DNA from: a virus
IMG/VR virus record: IMGVR_UViG_3300014501_001242
Span: 1 to 32,414 of that record
Reading direction: 5' to 3' (one strand)
DNA: 32,414 nucleotides
The position numbers and the translations under genes are program-made. The notes under the pieces were generated by a model, which was given only the letters and a program-made list of their open reading frames with translations, had not been told where the DNA came from and searched no databases. Below, piece by piece: positions 24,593-31,145 of the stretch (its first letter is position 1; every line of letters begins with the position of its first letter).

Positions 24593-24641
24593 AGCGTTAT
24601 ATCTTGCCGAGCATAACGCTAAGTGATTACAGTTGTAATCA
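24593..24641. promoter_or_regulatory. Two further dyads in the intergenic region
   Basis: AGCGTTAT (24593-24600) / ATAACGCT (24613-24620), then the near-perfect palindrome TGATTACAGTTGTAATCA (24624-24641). Both lie between the recombinase and the zinc-ribbon gene end and look like operators. The rest of 24554-24705 shows no gene. Confidence 0.5.
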
Positions 24642-24705
24642 GTTAGAGGCTATTCCGCGCGAGAACTGGTTGAGGTTACACGTTCTGTTGTAGATAGTAA
24701 TTCGC

Positions 24706-24933
24706 TCATTTGCATACCTCTGATTGTTGATACTTTAATAATTCTCTTGTTGCAACTCGTTCCGTCATATGAGACGTAACGAGGTCGGCGGATAGATCGC
24801 TATAGCATTGTTGGCAATAGACTGGCGGATACGTGCCAGAGTAGCCAGTCTTCATGAATAATATCATTATAGTTTTATTGCATTCTTTGCAATTAAACTT
24901 CTTCTCTACTATCTCGTTATAGTCGTCTTCCAT
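24706..24933 (-). CDS. Zinc-ribbon microprotein
   Basis: A 75-residue protein with CKEC (about residues 15-18) and CQQC (about 40-43), a two-knuckle zinc ribbon, and a helical end. It is the last gene of a four-gene minus-strand operon and its ATG overlaps the upstream stop (TAATG). Possibly a transcription or sigma-binding regulator; no family recognised. Confidence 0.7.
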   Translation of the reverse strand: MEDDYNEIVEKKFNCKECNKTIMILFMKTGYSGTYPPVYCQQCYSDLSADLVTSHMTERVATRELLKYQQSEVCK

Positions 24934-25115
24934 TATTTACTCTCCATTACTGTGCTACCTAATACTATGTTTAATTTATTTAAGACGCCACAATAATCGC
25001 ATATAAAGTAAATACTTTTACGAGTCTTGTCGCCTTCTATTGATCCCCTCAAAATAGTTTGCTTTTCTTTGCATTTGTGGCAATCAGTTTTATAGTAGGT
25101 TTCAATCAATTTCAT
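24933..25115 (-). CDS. Zinc-ribbon microprotein
   Basis: A 60-residue protein with CHKC (12-15) and CDYC (39-42), a compact zinc ribbon. ATGA overlap with the upstream HTH gene shows coupling. Two adjacent different zinc ribbons suggest related regulatory or RNA-binding roles. Function unknown. Confidence 0.7.
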   Translation of the reverse strand: MKLIETYYKTDCHKCKEKQTILRGSIEGDKTRKSIYFICDYCGVLNKLNIVLGSTVMESK

Positions 25116-25291
25116 TTGTTCTCCATTAGATGTTTATAGTTATCTATTTCGCTCTTATCCCATTGACTACGGCCGGTAGGGGATTTCTGCGGAGCGGGGA
25201 TTATGCCTTTAGCGATCCAATTATGGATCGTCTGTACAGATACACCGTATAATCGGCTAACGTAGCCGCTGCCAACTAGTTGTTCAGGCAT
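25112..25291 (-). CDS. MerR/excisionase-like HTH protein
   Basis: A 59-residue protein. It starts MPEQLVGSGYVSRLYGVSVQ with a GCAGGAGGTCGC ribosome site of near-consensus strength. The helix-turn-helix (YVSRLYGVSVQTIHNWIAKG) followed by a wing with SPTGRSQWDKSEID fits MerR-type excisionase/DNA-binding domains (HTH_17). Expected role: excision directionality factor or regulator of the early operon. ATGA coupling to the next gene. Confidence 0.8.
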   Translation of the reverse strand: MPEQLVGSGYVSRLYGVSVQTIHNWIAKGIIPAPQKSPTGRSQWDKSEIDNYKHLMENK

Positions 25292-25321
25292 GCGACCTCC
25301 TGCGGGGTAGCGATATAGGCT

Positions 25322-25441
25322 TCAGCGGCTTCGCGGGTAGTAAACAATCTCGTATGCTAACTGTTGCTCGCGTTTGGCTTTCCTATCTAATGCCCTATAG
25401 GCTTCTTTAACGGCTGCTCTTTCAATCCATGTTGCTTTCAT
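25322..25441 (-). CDS. 39-residue basic protein
   Basis: First gene of the operon, MKATWIERAAVKEAYRAL and a basic helix to a stop at 25322. A strong AAGGAG site lies nine bases before the ATG. Highly helical, rich in Lys/Arg/Ala. Too short for family recognition. Confidence 0.55.
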   Translation of the reverse strand: MKATWIERAAVKEAYRALDRKAKREQQLAYEIVYYPRSR

Positions 25442-25456
25442 AATACTTTCTCCTTG

Positions 25457-25490
25457 TTATTATCTATTTCGGCTAAGTGGACAATTAGCC
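25457..25490 (-). promoter_or_regulatory. Promoter of the HTH/zinc-ribbon operon with operator dyad
   Basis: On the minus strand, TTGTCC (25484-25479), 16 bases, TAATAA (25462-25457). The -35 sits in the loop of the dyad GGCTAA (25471-25476) / TTAGCC (25485-25490), a good place for a repressor. Confidence 0.5.
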
Positions 25491-25496
25491 CTCTAT

Positions 25497-25525
25497 TTGA
25501 CACGAAAGATTCTAAGAATTATTTT
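25497..25525 (+). promoter_or_regulatory. Promoter of the membrane protein gene
   Basis: TTGACA (25497-25502), 17-base spacer, TATTTT (25520-25525), divergent to the previous promoter. A second TTGACA lies about 30 bases downstream without a clear -10. Confidence 0.55.
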
Positions 25526-25592
25526 GTTGACAAAAGTAAGGCGGTAGATTCCCGTGGCGGCTTAACAGCCGCATAGCGGCAGAAAGGTCGTG

Positions 25593-26006
25593 ATGAACAA
25601 GATAGAAGGTTGGCTACTGGAGCATATGTCGGTTAGACGCTGGCTAATGGCTTCAGCAGGAATTGCCGTACTGGGTACAGGCATTGGCTATTGGCAAGGG
25701 ATACACGCGAAGGGCAAAGCCCTTGCTGACGTAATGTTTAACGATTTGAGGGGCAAGGTAGCCGAAATGTCGGCAACTAATCCCTTGATGGCAGCAATGC
25801 TATCTGAAGGCATTACAAAAGGACAGTCTCGCGTCAATGACGCGATAGCGGCGGAAGGGCTTAGCCAGCACGAACAGCATCTAGCCCTTTTCCGGCGGCT
25901 TAAAAACGAGTTCCCTGATGCTGACGCTCCTACTGCAAAGGAATATCCTGATCCTGCTGATTTACAGGAAGCCCTTGCGGTTTACCATGAAGTCTTTAAG
26001 CGATGA
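25593..26006 (+). CDS. Single-pass membrane protein
   Basis: The protein has 137 residues from the ATG at 25593 with GAAAGG upstream. Residues of about 18-36 (WLMASAGIAVLGTGIGYWQG) form one transmembrane helix after a short basic N-terminus. The rest is a soluble helical tail (about 100 residues) likely in the periplasm or cytoplasm. It stands alone between divergent promoter and hairpin, which suits a superinfection-exclusion or lysogenic-conversion gene. Single-helix proteins of this size can also be spanins or holins; no motif decides. Confidence 0.7.
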   Translation: MNKIEGWLLEHMSVRRWLMASAGIAVLGTGIGYWQGIHAKGKALADVMFNDLRGKVAEMSATNPLMAAMLSEGITKGQSRVNDAIAAEGLSQHEQHLALFRRLKNEFPDADAPTAKEYPDPADLQEALAVYHEVFKR

Positions 26007-26060
26007 CTTGTAGTTGTCATAATCTTGCTACGCCCCAATAAGTATTGCCACGGGGGAATT

Positions 26061-26100
26061 ACGACTTAACATCCATCCGAGCGGATGGATGTTAAGTCGT
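26061..26100. terminator. Bidirectional hairpin between convergent genes
   Basis: A perfect 18-bp inverted repeat, ACGACTTAACATCCATCC (26061-26078), loop GAGC, and its inverse (26083-26100). T-runs are short on both sides. It separates the membrane gene and the convergent initiator gene. Confidence 0.7.
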
Positions 26101-26123
26101 TTATGAGCAAACCTAAAACCATA

Positions 26124-26873
26124 TTAGTCGTATAGGTCGTGCAAGATATTGGCTATCGCCTCATCCAATTCATCAGGTTCTGTATTTTCTGGTTTTGTAT
26201 TAGACAGAGATATGTCCTTTAGGACAGGGGTGTTTATATTGGTATTCTCCATTAGGTTTACTTTTTGCTGATTTACTTCTCTTGCTCTACTTTGTACGAC
26301 ATCCGTTGCCACCTCGATGGGACATCCGTTGCCACCCAATGGGACATCCGTTGCCACCTCGATGGGACATCCGTTGCCACCTATGGGACATCCGTTGCCA
26401 CCATTTTGACGTATCCGAGAGACAGTTCTCCTGTTGATTCCAAGACATATAGCGAAGTATCTATTTGTACATTTCTTTTTTGTGCCTGCTACAAATGCTT
26501 TAGCGACTATCGCCTTCAGGCTGCCACGTTCTGTCCATTCTATTTTGCGGAAACTGCAATTACCGTCTACGCAACGAAAAAGGTTTTCGTGTTTCTTGTA
26601 TGGCTCCATCTTGCTGTCGAGATATCCTTTTGACGTTAAAATAGATAATTTAGATTTAATGGTTGTATCTCGGAAGCCAGTTGCTCGGCGCACGCGTCTA
26701 ATGGTTACTGGCTTGTAGCTGTACTTAGGATTCTTGACTGACTTATAATTGATGAATGCCCATTTCCAAAGGTAGCTGTAGATGATCCGGCTGGCGAGGT
26801 CTAGCGATGGGTCTTTTATGAGCCGAAAATATAATCGGCGTAGTTTTGGTTTGGCAAGGCTCGTTGTCTCCAT
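26124..26873 (-). CDS. Replication initiator, lambda O-like, with embedded origin
   Basis: A 249-residue protein with two winged-helix/HTH stretches: residues 56-86 (TIRRVRRATGFRDTTIKSKL) and 137-155 (RYFAICLGINRRTVSRIR). Residues 157-192 are low-complexity (NGGNGCPIGGNGCPI, EVATDVPL) because they are encoded by five DNA iterons. The C-terminus is acidic. This matches the O-protein plan: N-terminal DNA binding, origin inside the gene, C-terminal helicase-loader contact. The ATG has AGGAG seven bases upstream. No helicase or polymerase gene is in the window, so it probably recruits host DnaB. Alternative: a replisome-organiser or regulator of other type. Confidence 0.75.
   Translation of the reverse strand: METTSLAKPKLRRLYFRLIKDPSLDLASRIIYSYLWKWAFINYKSVKNPKYSYKPVTIRRVRRATGFRDTTIKSKLSILTSKGYLDSKMEPYKKHENLFRCVDGNCSFRKIEWTERGSLKAIVAKAFVAGTKKKCTNRYFAICLGINRRTVSRIRQNGGNGCPIGGNGCPIEVATDVPLGGNGCPIEVATDVVQSRAREVNQQKVNLMENTNINTPVLKDISLSNTKPENTEPDELDEAIANILHDLYD
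26298..26402. repeat. Five 16-bp iterons within the initiator gene (putative origin)
   Basis: GACATCCGTTGCCACC occurs exactly at 26298, 26321, 26343, 26366 and 26387 (start to start 23, 22, 23, 21). That is two helical turns apart. Spacing is not a multiple of three, so the copies are translated in two different frames, GNGCPI and VATDV. An AT-rich tract lies at about 26180-26295. This is how iteron origins are built. Confidence 0.85.
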
Positions 26874-26928
26874 TCATTTTCTCCTAAATAAAATGACCAT
26901 CGCGAGCCTTGCCAGATTCGCGATGGTC
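26853..26928 (-). promoter_or_regulatory. Initiator leader: hairpin and pseudoknot-capable complement
   Basis: Stem 26895-26905 / 26918-26928 (GACCATCGCGA) with a 12-base loop. The 11-base segment 26903-26913 (loop plus stem base) is perfectly complementary, in RNA, to 26853-26863, codons 4-7 of the initiator. The two structures bracket the Shine-Dalgarno (26881-26885) and ATG. They exclude each other partly or form a pseudoknot. Confidence 0.65.
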
Positions 26929-26935
26929 GGAGAAA

Positions 26936-26941
26936 ATTATA
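26936..26941 (-). promoter_or_regulatory. Initiator -10 element TATAAT
   Basis: A perfect TATAAT on the minus strand, seven bases before the leader hairpin; TSS expected near 26929. The -35 at 17 bases is poor (TAGTCC), so an activator may be needed. The rest of 26942-27120 shows no gene. Confidence 0.45.
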
Positions 26942-27120
26942 CGGGGCTTGCACCCTACGGACTACTCTTACATTCTATATTATCGGTTAAATGCCTTGAA
27001 ATCATTTGAAGTACACGATCATATAATTTTCTTGACCCGCTTATCTGGCAAAGCACGGAGTCACCTAGTCTGTCGGCTTCCGCCGCTATTTATCAATACA
27101 TCGTGAAAAGATTCACAATG

Positions 27121-27333
27121 TCAAATGTCCACGAACTCGTCTGCCTGCTTCTCATCTGCTGACGCTGCTATGGCCTTGCATTGGCATCCTATCTCTATCA
27201 AGATTCGTGCCTGCTCAAAGGTCGCTAGGGCTACGATCCAATAGGGGAAGCCCATTCGATGGAGCGAACGTCTCTGGCGTTTGGTTGCCCATTCCCCGCC
27301 GCCCCAAGCCTCTAGGTCTACCAGCTCAGCCAC
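27121..27333 (-). CDS. Small hypothetical protein
   Basis: A 70-residue protein with a GTG start at 27333, overlapping the upstream stop by eight bases. N-terminus acidic, then a basic WATKRQRRSLHRMGFPYWIV. Reading frame, coupling and codon use support it. Function unknown; early gene before the initiator. Confidence 0.6.
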   Translation of the reverse strand: MAELVDLEAWGGGEWATKRQRRSLHRMGFPYWIVALATFEQARILIEIGCQCKAIAASADEKQADEFVDI

Positions 27334-27901
27334 GACCCGCTCTTATGCCGTCTAAGCCATTTATAGTTAGGATCGCGTCTCTGATCTTTATGGCTTCCGC
27401 CAGCGTCTTGGCGGATTTGGTAAACATCTTACCAGCGACCTTGACGGCAACGTTGTAAGTGCCGCATTTGTTTTTATAGATATTACGGTAGCCGCATGAC
27501 TTGTTCGGGTTATCTCCCGGCCTAGATGGAATAGGTAGGAGATTTGACCAACTCCCATAACGGGGTCTATGCAATAGTTCCGTCTGCGAGACTTCCATTA
27601 GATTACTCTTTCTACAATCGTTATATTGGTTATTCTTGAATGTTATTTTGTTTCCGCGCTTAGTAGGCCCGTAGATAATTTGCTGTAGTAGCACAGTAAT
27701 CTTCTTATTGCCTTGCCAGCGGCTAGAGCCTATATAGCGTAGTCCTCTGCCTTCTACAATTCGCCAATAGCGATAAGGGCTTATCTTGTTAAAATCTTCG
27801 GCATCGATTAGGGCTTTGATAGTTTCTCCGTCTCGGCGGTTGATGTAGACAGTAATTATTTTGCCGTCTTTTGTGGTCTTGTTCTGTATCGATTGTTCCA
27901 T
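27326..27901 (-). CDS. Degenerate HNH-AP2 protein
   Basis: A 191-residue protein with the HNH-AP2 layout. The HNH framework is kept (ITVLLQQIIYG, then NQYNDCRKSNLMEVS at 91-105), but the catalytic histidines are lost: the LHR motif is LQQ (Q73) and the usual DH pair is TF (87-88). The AP2-like C-terminal module is intact (about 136-182, CGYRNIYKNKCGTYNVAVKV). It looks like a former homing endonuclease kept as a DNA-binding protein. ATG overlaps a second ATG (GAATGGAAC). Regulation of the early region is possible. Confidence 0.75.
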   Translation of the reverse strand: MEQSIQNKTTKDGKIITVYINRRDGETIKALIDAEDFNKISPYRYWRIVEGRGLRYIGSSRWQGNKKITVLLQQIIYGPTKRGNKITFKNNQYNDCRKSNLMEVSQTELLHRPRYGSWSNLLPIPSRPGDNPNKSCGYRNIYKNKCGTYNVAVKVAGKMFTKSAKTLAEAIKIRDAILTINGLDGIRAGRG

Positions 27902-27966
27902 TCATTCTCCCTTGTTAGTTTGTATTTGGCGGATGCCGTTAGAGATTCCTTTTTAATTATAGACGT

Positions 27967-27997
27967 AAAAAAAGCCACCGCATCCATACGGTGGCTT
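27967..27997 (-). terminator. Strong terminator upstream of the degenerate HNH gene
   Basis: Minus-strand AAGCCACCG / CGGTGGCTT (27972-27980 and 27989-27997, 8-base loop) followed by five or more T. It ends the transcript of the small early genes to its right. Confidence 0.88.
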
Positions 27998-28016
27998 CTC
28001 GCGCATTAAGTTGCAT

Positions 28017-28190
28017 TTATTGCAGATACTCCTCCCGCTTCTGGTAATACTTTTCCGGGTTGGTGAGTTTGTCTAAGATTGTTAGGTGTTTGGTGACTAT
28101 ATCGAATAGTCGCTGTCGCCGCTCCTCATCTTCTATATGAGCGACAAGTAATAATGCACGAAGTTCCGGAGAAAGGTTTTCGGTGAGCAT
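28017..28190 (-). CDS. 57-residue helical protein
   Basis: Starts MLTENLSPELRALLLVAHIE and continues helical and charged (EDEERRQRLFDIVTKHL) to a stop at 28017. A CGGAG site lies nine bases before the ATG. A terminator follows. Function unknown; last gene of the early block. Confidence 0.6.
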   Translation of the reverse strand: MLTENLSPELRALLLVAHIEDEERRQRLFDIVTKHLTILDKLTNPEKYYQKREEYLQ

Positions 28191-28237
28191 GGAGCATACT
28201 CCGATTTAATACGTGCCTGAAGGATTACTTTACGCGG

Positions 28238-28540
28238 CTAATAACCGCTCTCGTCTGCCGACTTGACATATATAGCCACGATCTTTGATACGTCGCCTAT
28301 GCCTGTGGTAATATAGTTCTCTATATCTCTTTCGTCGGTATCGCCGCAACTAAAGTCACTTACCATCCGCTCGCCCGGCTTCAGCGAATCGCGAAGCAAC
28401 TTATCGACTTCTCCCGTACCGAAAATGTCTAAGTCAGTATCGCTACTAACTACTATTCCAGTGTCGTCAGAAACGTCCAATGTAAACCCGGCGGCTTTGA
28501 AAGCCGCTGCTAACTCTTTTGCTCTTGTTTGTTCGTTCAT
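28238..28540 (-). CDS. Hypothetical early protein
   Basis: A 100-residue acidic protein: MNEQTRAKELAAAFKAAGFT, then DVSDDTGIVVSSDTDLDIFG. An 11-mer CAGGCACGTAT lies directly before its ATG and serves as weak ribosome site. Acidic DNA-mimic-like composition is suggestive only. Function unknown. Confidence 0.65.
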   Translation of the reverse strand: MNEQTRAKELAAAFKAAGFTLDVSDDTGIVVSSDTDLDIFGTGEVDKLLRDSLKPGERMVSDFSCGDTDERDIENYITTGIGDVSKIVAIYVKSADESGY

Positions 28541-28562
28541 ATACGTGCCTGCTATTGCATCG

Positions 28563-28853
28563 TTAGATTAGCCAAGTTGTTTGCCCGTACCGCTTTTCGT
28601 GCCTACTGTTGACGATAAGCCGAACTTCGCCGCGTTGGGCACGCTTCTGGATTCCTTTCATCCATTGTCGTACCTTGGGTATTGGAGCGGTTAGGCACAA
28701 CTGTTGAGCGGCTAACTGCTCCTTTTGCGTATCAAATCCTACCAAAGCCTGCGGTATCGGAGATACAACTACAGTATCCCGTAATGCGACCGGGCTTGCT
28801 GTACAACTGCTTCCATTGATAGCGATCCAAAAGTAAGTTTTAATTGGTTCCAT
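28563..28853 (-). CDS. Hypothetical early protein
   Basis: A 96-residue protein (MEPIKTYFWIAINGSSCTAS). C-terminal half basic (RQWMKGIQKRAQRGEVRLIV), possibly nucleic-acid binding. AGGA precedes its ATG by 9 bases. Function unknown. Confidence 0.65.
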   Translation of the reverse strand: MEPIKTYFWIAINGSSCTASPVALRDTVVVSPIPQALVGFDTQKEQLAAQQLCLTAPIPKVRQWMKGIQKRAQRGEVRLIVNSRHEKRYGQTTWLI

Positions 28854-28871
28854 TGTATTTCATCCTGTAAA

Positions 28872-29180
28872 CTATATGGGTGTTAGTTCGCTAATCGGTT
28901 CTGTGGGCAATGAGATGTCCTTACCCATCTCTTCGATAATCTTATTTCCTGCGCGAGTAGGGATATCTATCGTGTAGACATCGCCGGCTTCGAAATAATG
29001 CTTAAATCCGGGGACGACATGTAGACCATCGCTGATTTTCCAATAGCCATCTTTGCGGCACTCTTTATCGTCGCCGTCATGGAACACAAGCACACCGATA
29101 TATTCGTATACGTGTCCGTTTTCCGCTATTGGCGTATTTAACTTGACGCCAACAATATGTCCATCTGTGTAAAATAACAT
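28872..29180 (-). CDS. Hypothetical early protein
   Basis: A 102-residue beta-rich protein (MLFYTDGHIVGVKLNTPIAE) with two His/Asp-rich turns. Strong AGGAGA site. Preceded by a leader with a nested hairpin and promoter. First gene of the early block 29180-28017. Function unknown. Confidence 0.65.
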   Translation of the reverse strand: MLFYTDGHIVGVKLNTPIAENGHVYEYIGVLVFHDGDDKECRKDGYWKISDGLHVVPGFKHYFEAGDVYTIDIPTRAGNKIIEEMGKDISLPTEPISELTPI

Positions 29181-29202
29181 CTTATCTCCTGTACCAATTA
29201 GA

Positions 29203-29245
29203 ATCGGCGGTTGCCCAGTAATGCTCTACTGGACAATCCGCCGAT
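29203..29245 (-). other. Nested hairpin in early leader
   Basis: Outer arms ATCGGCGG (29203-29210) / CCGCCGAT (29238-29245), inner arms CCAGTA (29215-29220) / TACTGG (29227-29232). It lies 22 bases upstream of the ATG at 29180, so it could regulate translation. A TACTGGACAA copy recurs at 29430-29439. The 29246-29415 stretch holds the promoter and no gene. Confidence 0.5.
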
Positions 29246-29314
29246 CCGGAACAAACAAATGTAAGCCGGAAGCCTGTCAGGGCTTTTGCATCGGCGATAG
29301 TAGTATTTTACTTG

Positions 29315-29342
29315 CTTAAAAAGCACTACCAAGCTAATTCTC
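29315..29342 (-). promoter_or_regulatory. Early promoter candidate
   Basis: Minus-strand TTGGTA (29342-29337), 16-base spacer, TAAAAT (29320-29315). It would drive the early genes 29180-28017 with a leader of about 130 bases. Confidence 0.4.
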
Positions 29343-29415
29343 GGATTTATTTAATTACACTACAAATTGTTTGGGAATACGTGCCTGACGACTTTTACGG
29401 CTACTGTAGCCATAG

Positions 29416-29793
29416 TTATCCAGTTGGCGTACTGGACAACTTAAACAGGGGACGTGCGGCATTAGGACGCCGCTCTACCGTGCCTGCCGCTACTAATTGC
29501 TTAAGGGCGGCTAACGCTGTAGGAGCGTCTATGCCGGCCTTAGCCGCAATACCACCGCTATCGCGATGATATTGGAACTCTGTAGTCATTACGGCTAGGA
29601 TAGCCGCTTTGGTATCCGCCATATTTGGCGACATAATTGCTCGCACGCGCTCGGCTACATCTGGCTTAGGAGCGGCTACCTTTGGGGCTTCTACTCTTTC
29701 CCCGAACTTCACCAACTCGCTCTGCGTCCATTGCAGCAACTCCGTTAGTTGCTGTCTGTACAACTCTCTCGTTTTGTTGACTTCGCTTAGCAT
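29416..29793 (-). CDS. Winged-helix-like protein with helical N-terminus
   Basis: The protein has 125 residues from the ATG at 29793 (MLSEVNKTRELYRQQLTELL), which overlaps the Dam stop and has GAAAGG before it; a start at 29823 is less likely. C-terminal 65 residues form a wHTH (ADTKAAILAVMTTEFQYH, then a recognition helix with APTALAALKQLVAAGTVERR). N-terminal helix likely dimerises. Probably a transcription regulator. Not assigned to a family. Confidence 0.7.
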   Translation of the reverse strand: MLSEVNKTRELYRQQLTELLQWTQSELVKFGERVEAPKVAAPKPDVAERVRAIMSPNMADTKAAILAVMTTEFQYHRDSGGIAAKAGIDAPTALAALKQLVAAGTVERRPNAARPLFKLSSTPTG

Positions 29794-30677
29794 ACTACTA
29801 CCTTTCTTTGTAGGGCGTCCCATCCTTGAGGGTTAATCCAAATACACTCTTCGCGGTACTTTATACCTTTGTTTTGCGTCCATTGGGCAGCAGCAGAGAT
29901 TAGCGGTATATGTACGCTATACCAACTGCTTAAGTAATCTCTATAGAGCGTATTAGGTATATTGTACTTAAAGTTAAAGTCATAGCCAGATAAAACTACA
30001 TAGCCCTTTAGTTGTAGTAGCATCTTAAGCATTTGCTCATGTTGTTCATCTGTAAGTTCGGGATCATAAGCCGATGTTCCGCTGCTCCGCATATCTTTAT
30101 TATATGGCGGATCATTGTAATGTAGCGTAGTAGGCGAATCATATTTAGTTAGCAAACTACTGAAGCATTGATTGCTAATGACTACATCCCTCATACGTTG
30201 GCTATAGAGCGGTATCTTTTCTATCTTACTATGATAAGCGGCTATCTTTTGCCTTTTATGTTCTCCGTTTACTATCCCGCAACAGGGGTTTACTGTACGG
30301 AATGTTTCGCCATTGTAAGATAGCCGCTGTCGTACATAGAACATAGCCGCTGACTCGATAGGATCATCGTACTCTGTATTGACAGTTGCGTAGAACGCTT
30401 CCGTCGTTGGGACTATCTGCCGCAATCGAGACTGTAATTGCAACGGATTACTTTTTACTATCCGCCAAAAGTTAGCAGCGAGCGGATTTATTTCGTTGTA
30501 GATTTCTACTTCTGATCTTGGTCTAGCCAGCGTACAGACTCCACTGCCGCCGAACACGTCTACCCAAGTCGTATGCGGGGGCAGATAGGGTCTGATACGC
30601 GGCCAGTATTTTGACTTTGCTCCGTACCAACGGAGCGGGCTACTGCTGACGTTTGCCTGTTTTTGCCCGAAATTCAT
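29787..30677 (-). CDS. D12-class adenine-N6 DNA methyltransferase (Dam-like)
   Basis: A 296-residue enzyme. Motif X LRWYGAK (15-21), motif I FGGSG (42-46), catalytic NDPPY (188-192). Order matches the Dam/D12 alpha class that methylates adenine in DNA. No partner restriction enzyme is near, so it is an orphan methylase: protection from host restriction or control of replication and packaging. AGAGGA lies close to the ATG. Recognition site unknown. Confidence 0.9.
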   Translation of the reverse strand: MNFGQKQANVSSSPLRWYGAKSKYWPRIRPYLPPHTTWVDVFGGSGVCTLARPRSEVEIYNEINPLAANFWRIVKSNPLQLQSRLRQIVPTTEAFYATVNTEYDDPIESAAMFYVRQRLSYNGETFRTVNPCCGIVNGEHKRQKIAAYHSKIEKIPLYSQRMRDVVISNQCFSSLLTKYDSPTTLHYNDPPYNKDMRSSGTSAYDPELTDEQHEQMLKMLLQLKGYVVLSGYDFNFKYNIPNTLYRDYLSSWYSVHIPLISAAAQWTQNKGIKYREECIWINPQGWDALQRKVVVC

Positions 30678-30732
30678 GTCCTCTGTTGCCGCTCATTTTT
30701 CAACAGTACTAGCTCGTGTTAGGATTCCGGAC

Positions 30733-31047
30733 ATGATTCGAGAAGCCATTTTGACGCGGATGGAAGAATTGGATTGGTCGTATGCTCGGCTTGTAAGGGC
30801 TTGCGAAGGCGAAGTAGGACGGAGTAGCGTCTATGCGTTCCTGCAAGGCAAGAGTAGCCTTACAGCGGATTCTGTAGACGTTCTATTGCGGTATCTTCGA
30901 TTACGAATCGTGCCTGATGATAGACCGCTATATGGTCCAGAGCCTGATCCTAGGCCGGAAATCCGTTACAAGGAAAGAAAAGCCTTAGAGCGGATTGCTA
31001 TATTGGAGAGGATTGCTGTAATGCGGGAGCGAAGACATAAAAAATAG
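30733..31047 (+). CDS. Xre/Cro-like HTH regulator
   Basis: The protein has 104 residues from the ATG at 30733 (MIREAILTRMEELDWSYARL), with AGGA eight bases before it; the longer frame from 30676 would overlap the Dam start. The HTH core (SYARLVRACEGEVGRSSVYA, FLQGKSSLTADSVDVLLRYL) is Cro/CI-like. The tail is basic and helical (RYKERKALERIAILERIAVM). Divergent from Dam with about 55 bases between. It may be the lysogeny repressor or an early regulator. Confidence 0.8.
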   Translation: MIREAILTRMEELDWSYARLVRACEGEVGRSSVYAFLQGKSSLTADSVDVLLRYLRLRIVPDDRPLYGPEPDPRPEIRYKERKALERIAILERIAVMRERRHKK

Positions 31048-31067
31048 CCCCTTGCAAAAGGGGCTTT
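31046..31067. terminator. Bidirectional terminator between regulator and integrase
   Basis: AGCCCCTT / AAGGGGCT (31046-31053 and 31058-31065). On the minus strand six T follow; on the plus only TTT. The next 80 bases to the integrase stop show nothing I can name. Confidence 0.75.
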
Positions 31068-31145
31068 GGGTTAGGTGACTCAAGAGCTGTAGAAAAAAGT
31101 TAGACCATTCTTAAAAGACATTGCCAATATATTCTCCACCATCTA

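Noticed and set aside
25593-26006. Holin or spanin
   Set aside because: One transmembrane helix and no lipobox or endolysin neighbour; kept as a membrane protein of unknown role.
26298-26402. CRISPR array
   Set aside because: Spacers are only 5-7 bp; spacing and position fit iterons.
29312-29569. Plus-strand ORF
   Set aside because: Runs through the early promoter and against the wHTH gene, with no ribosome site.
31072-31145. attP site next to the integrase
   Set aside because: No direct repeat or tRNA end could be recognised without the host junction.
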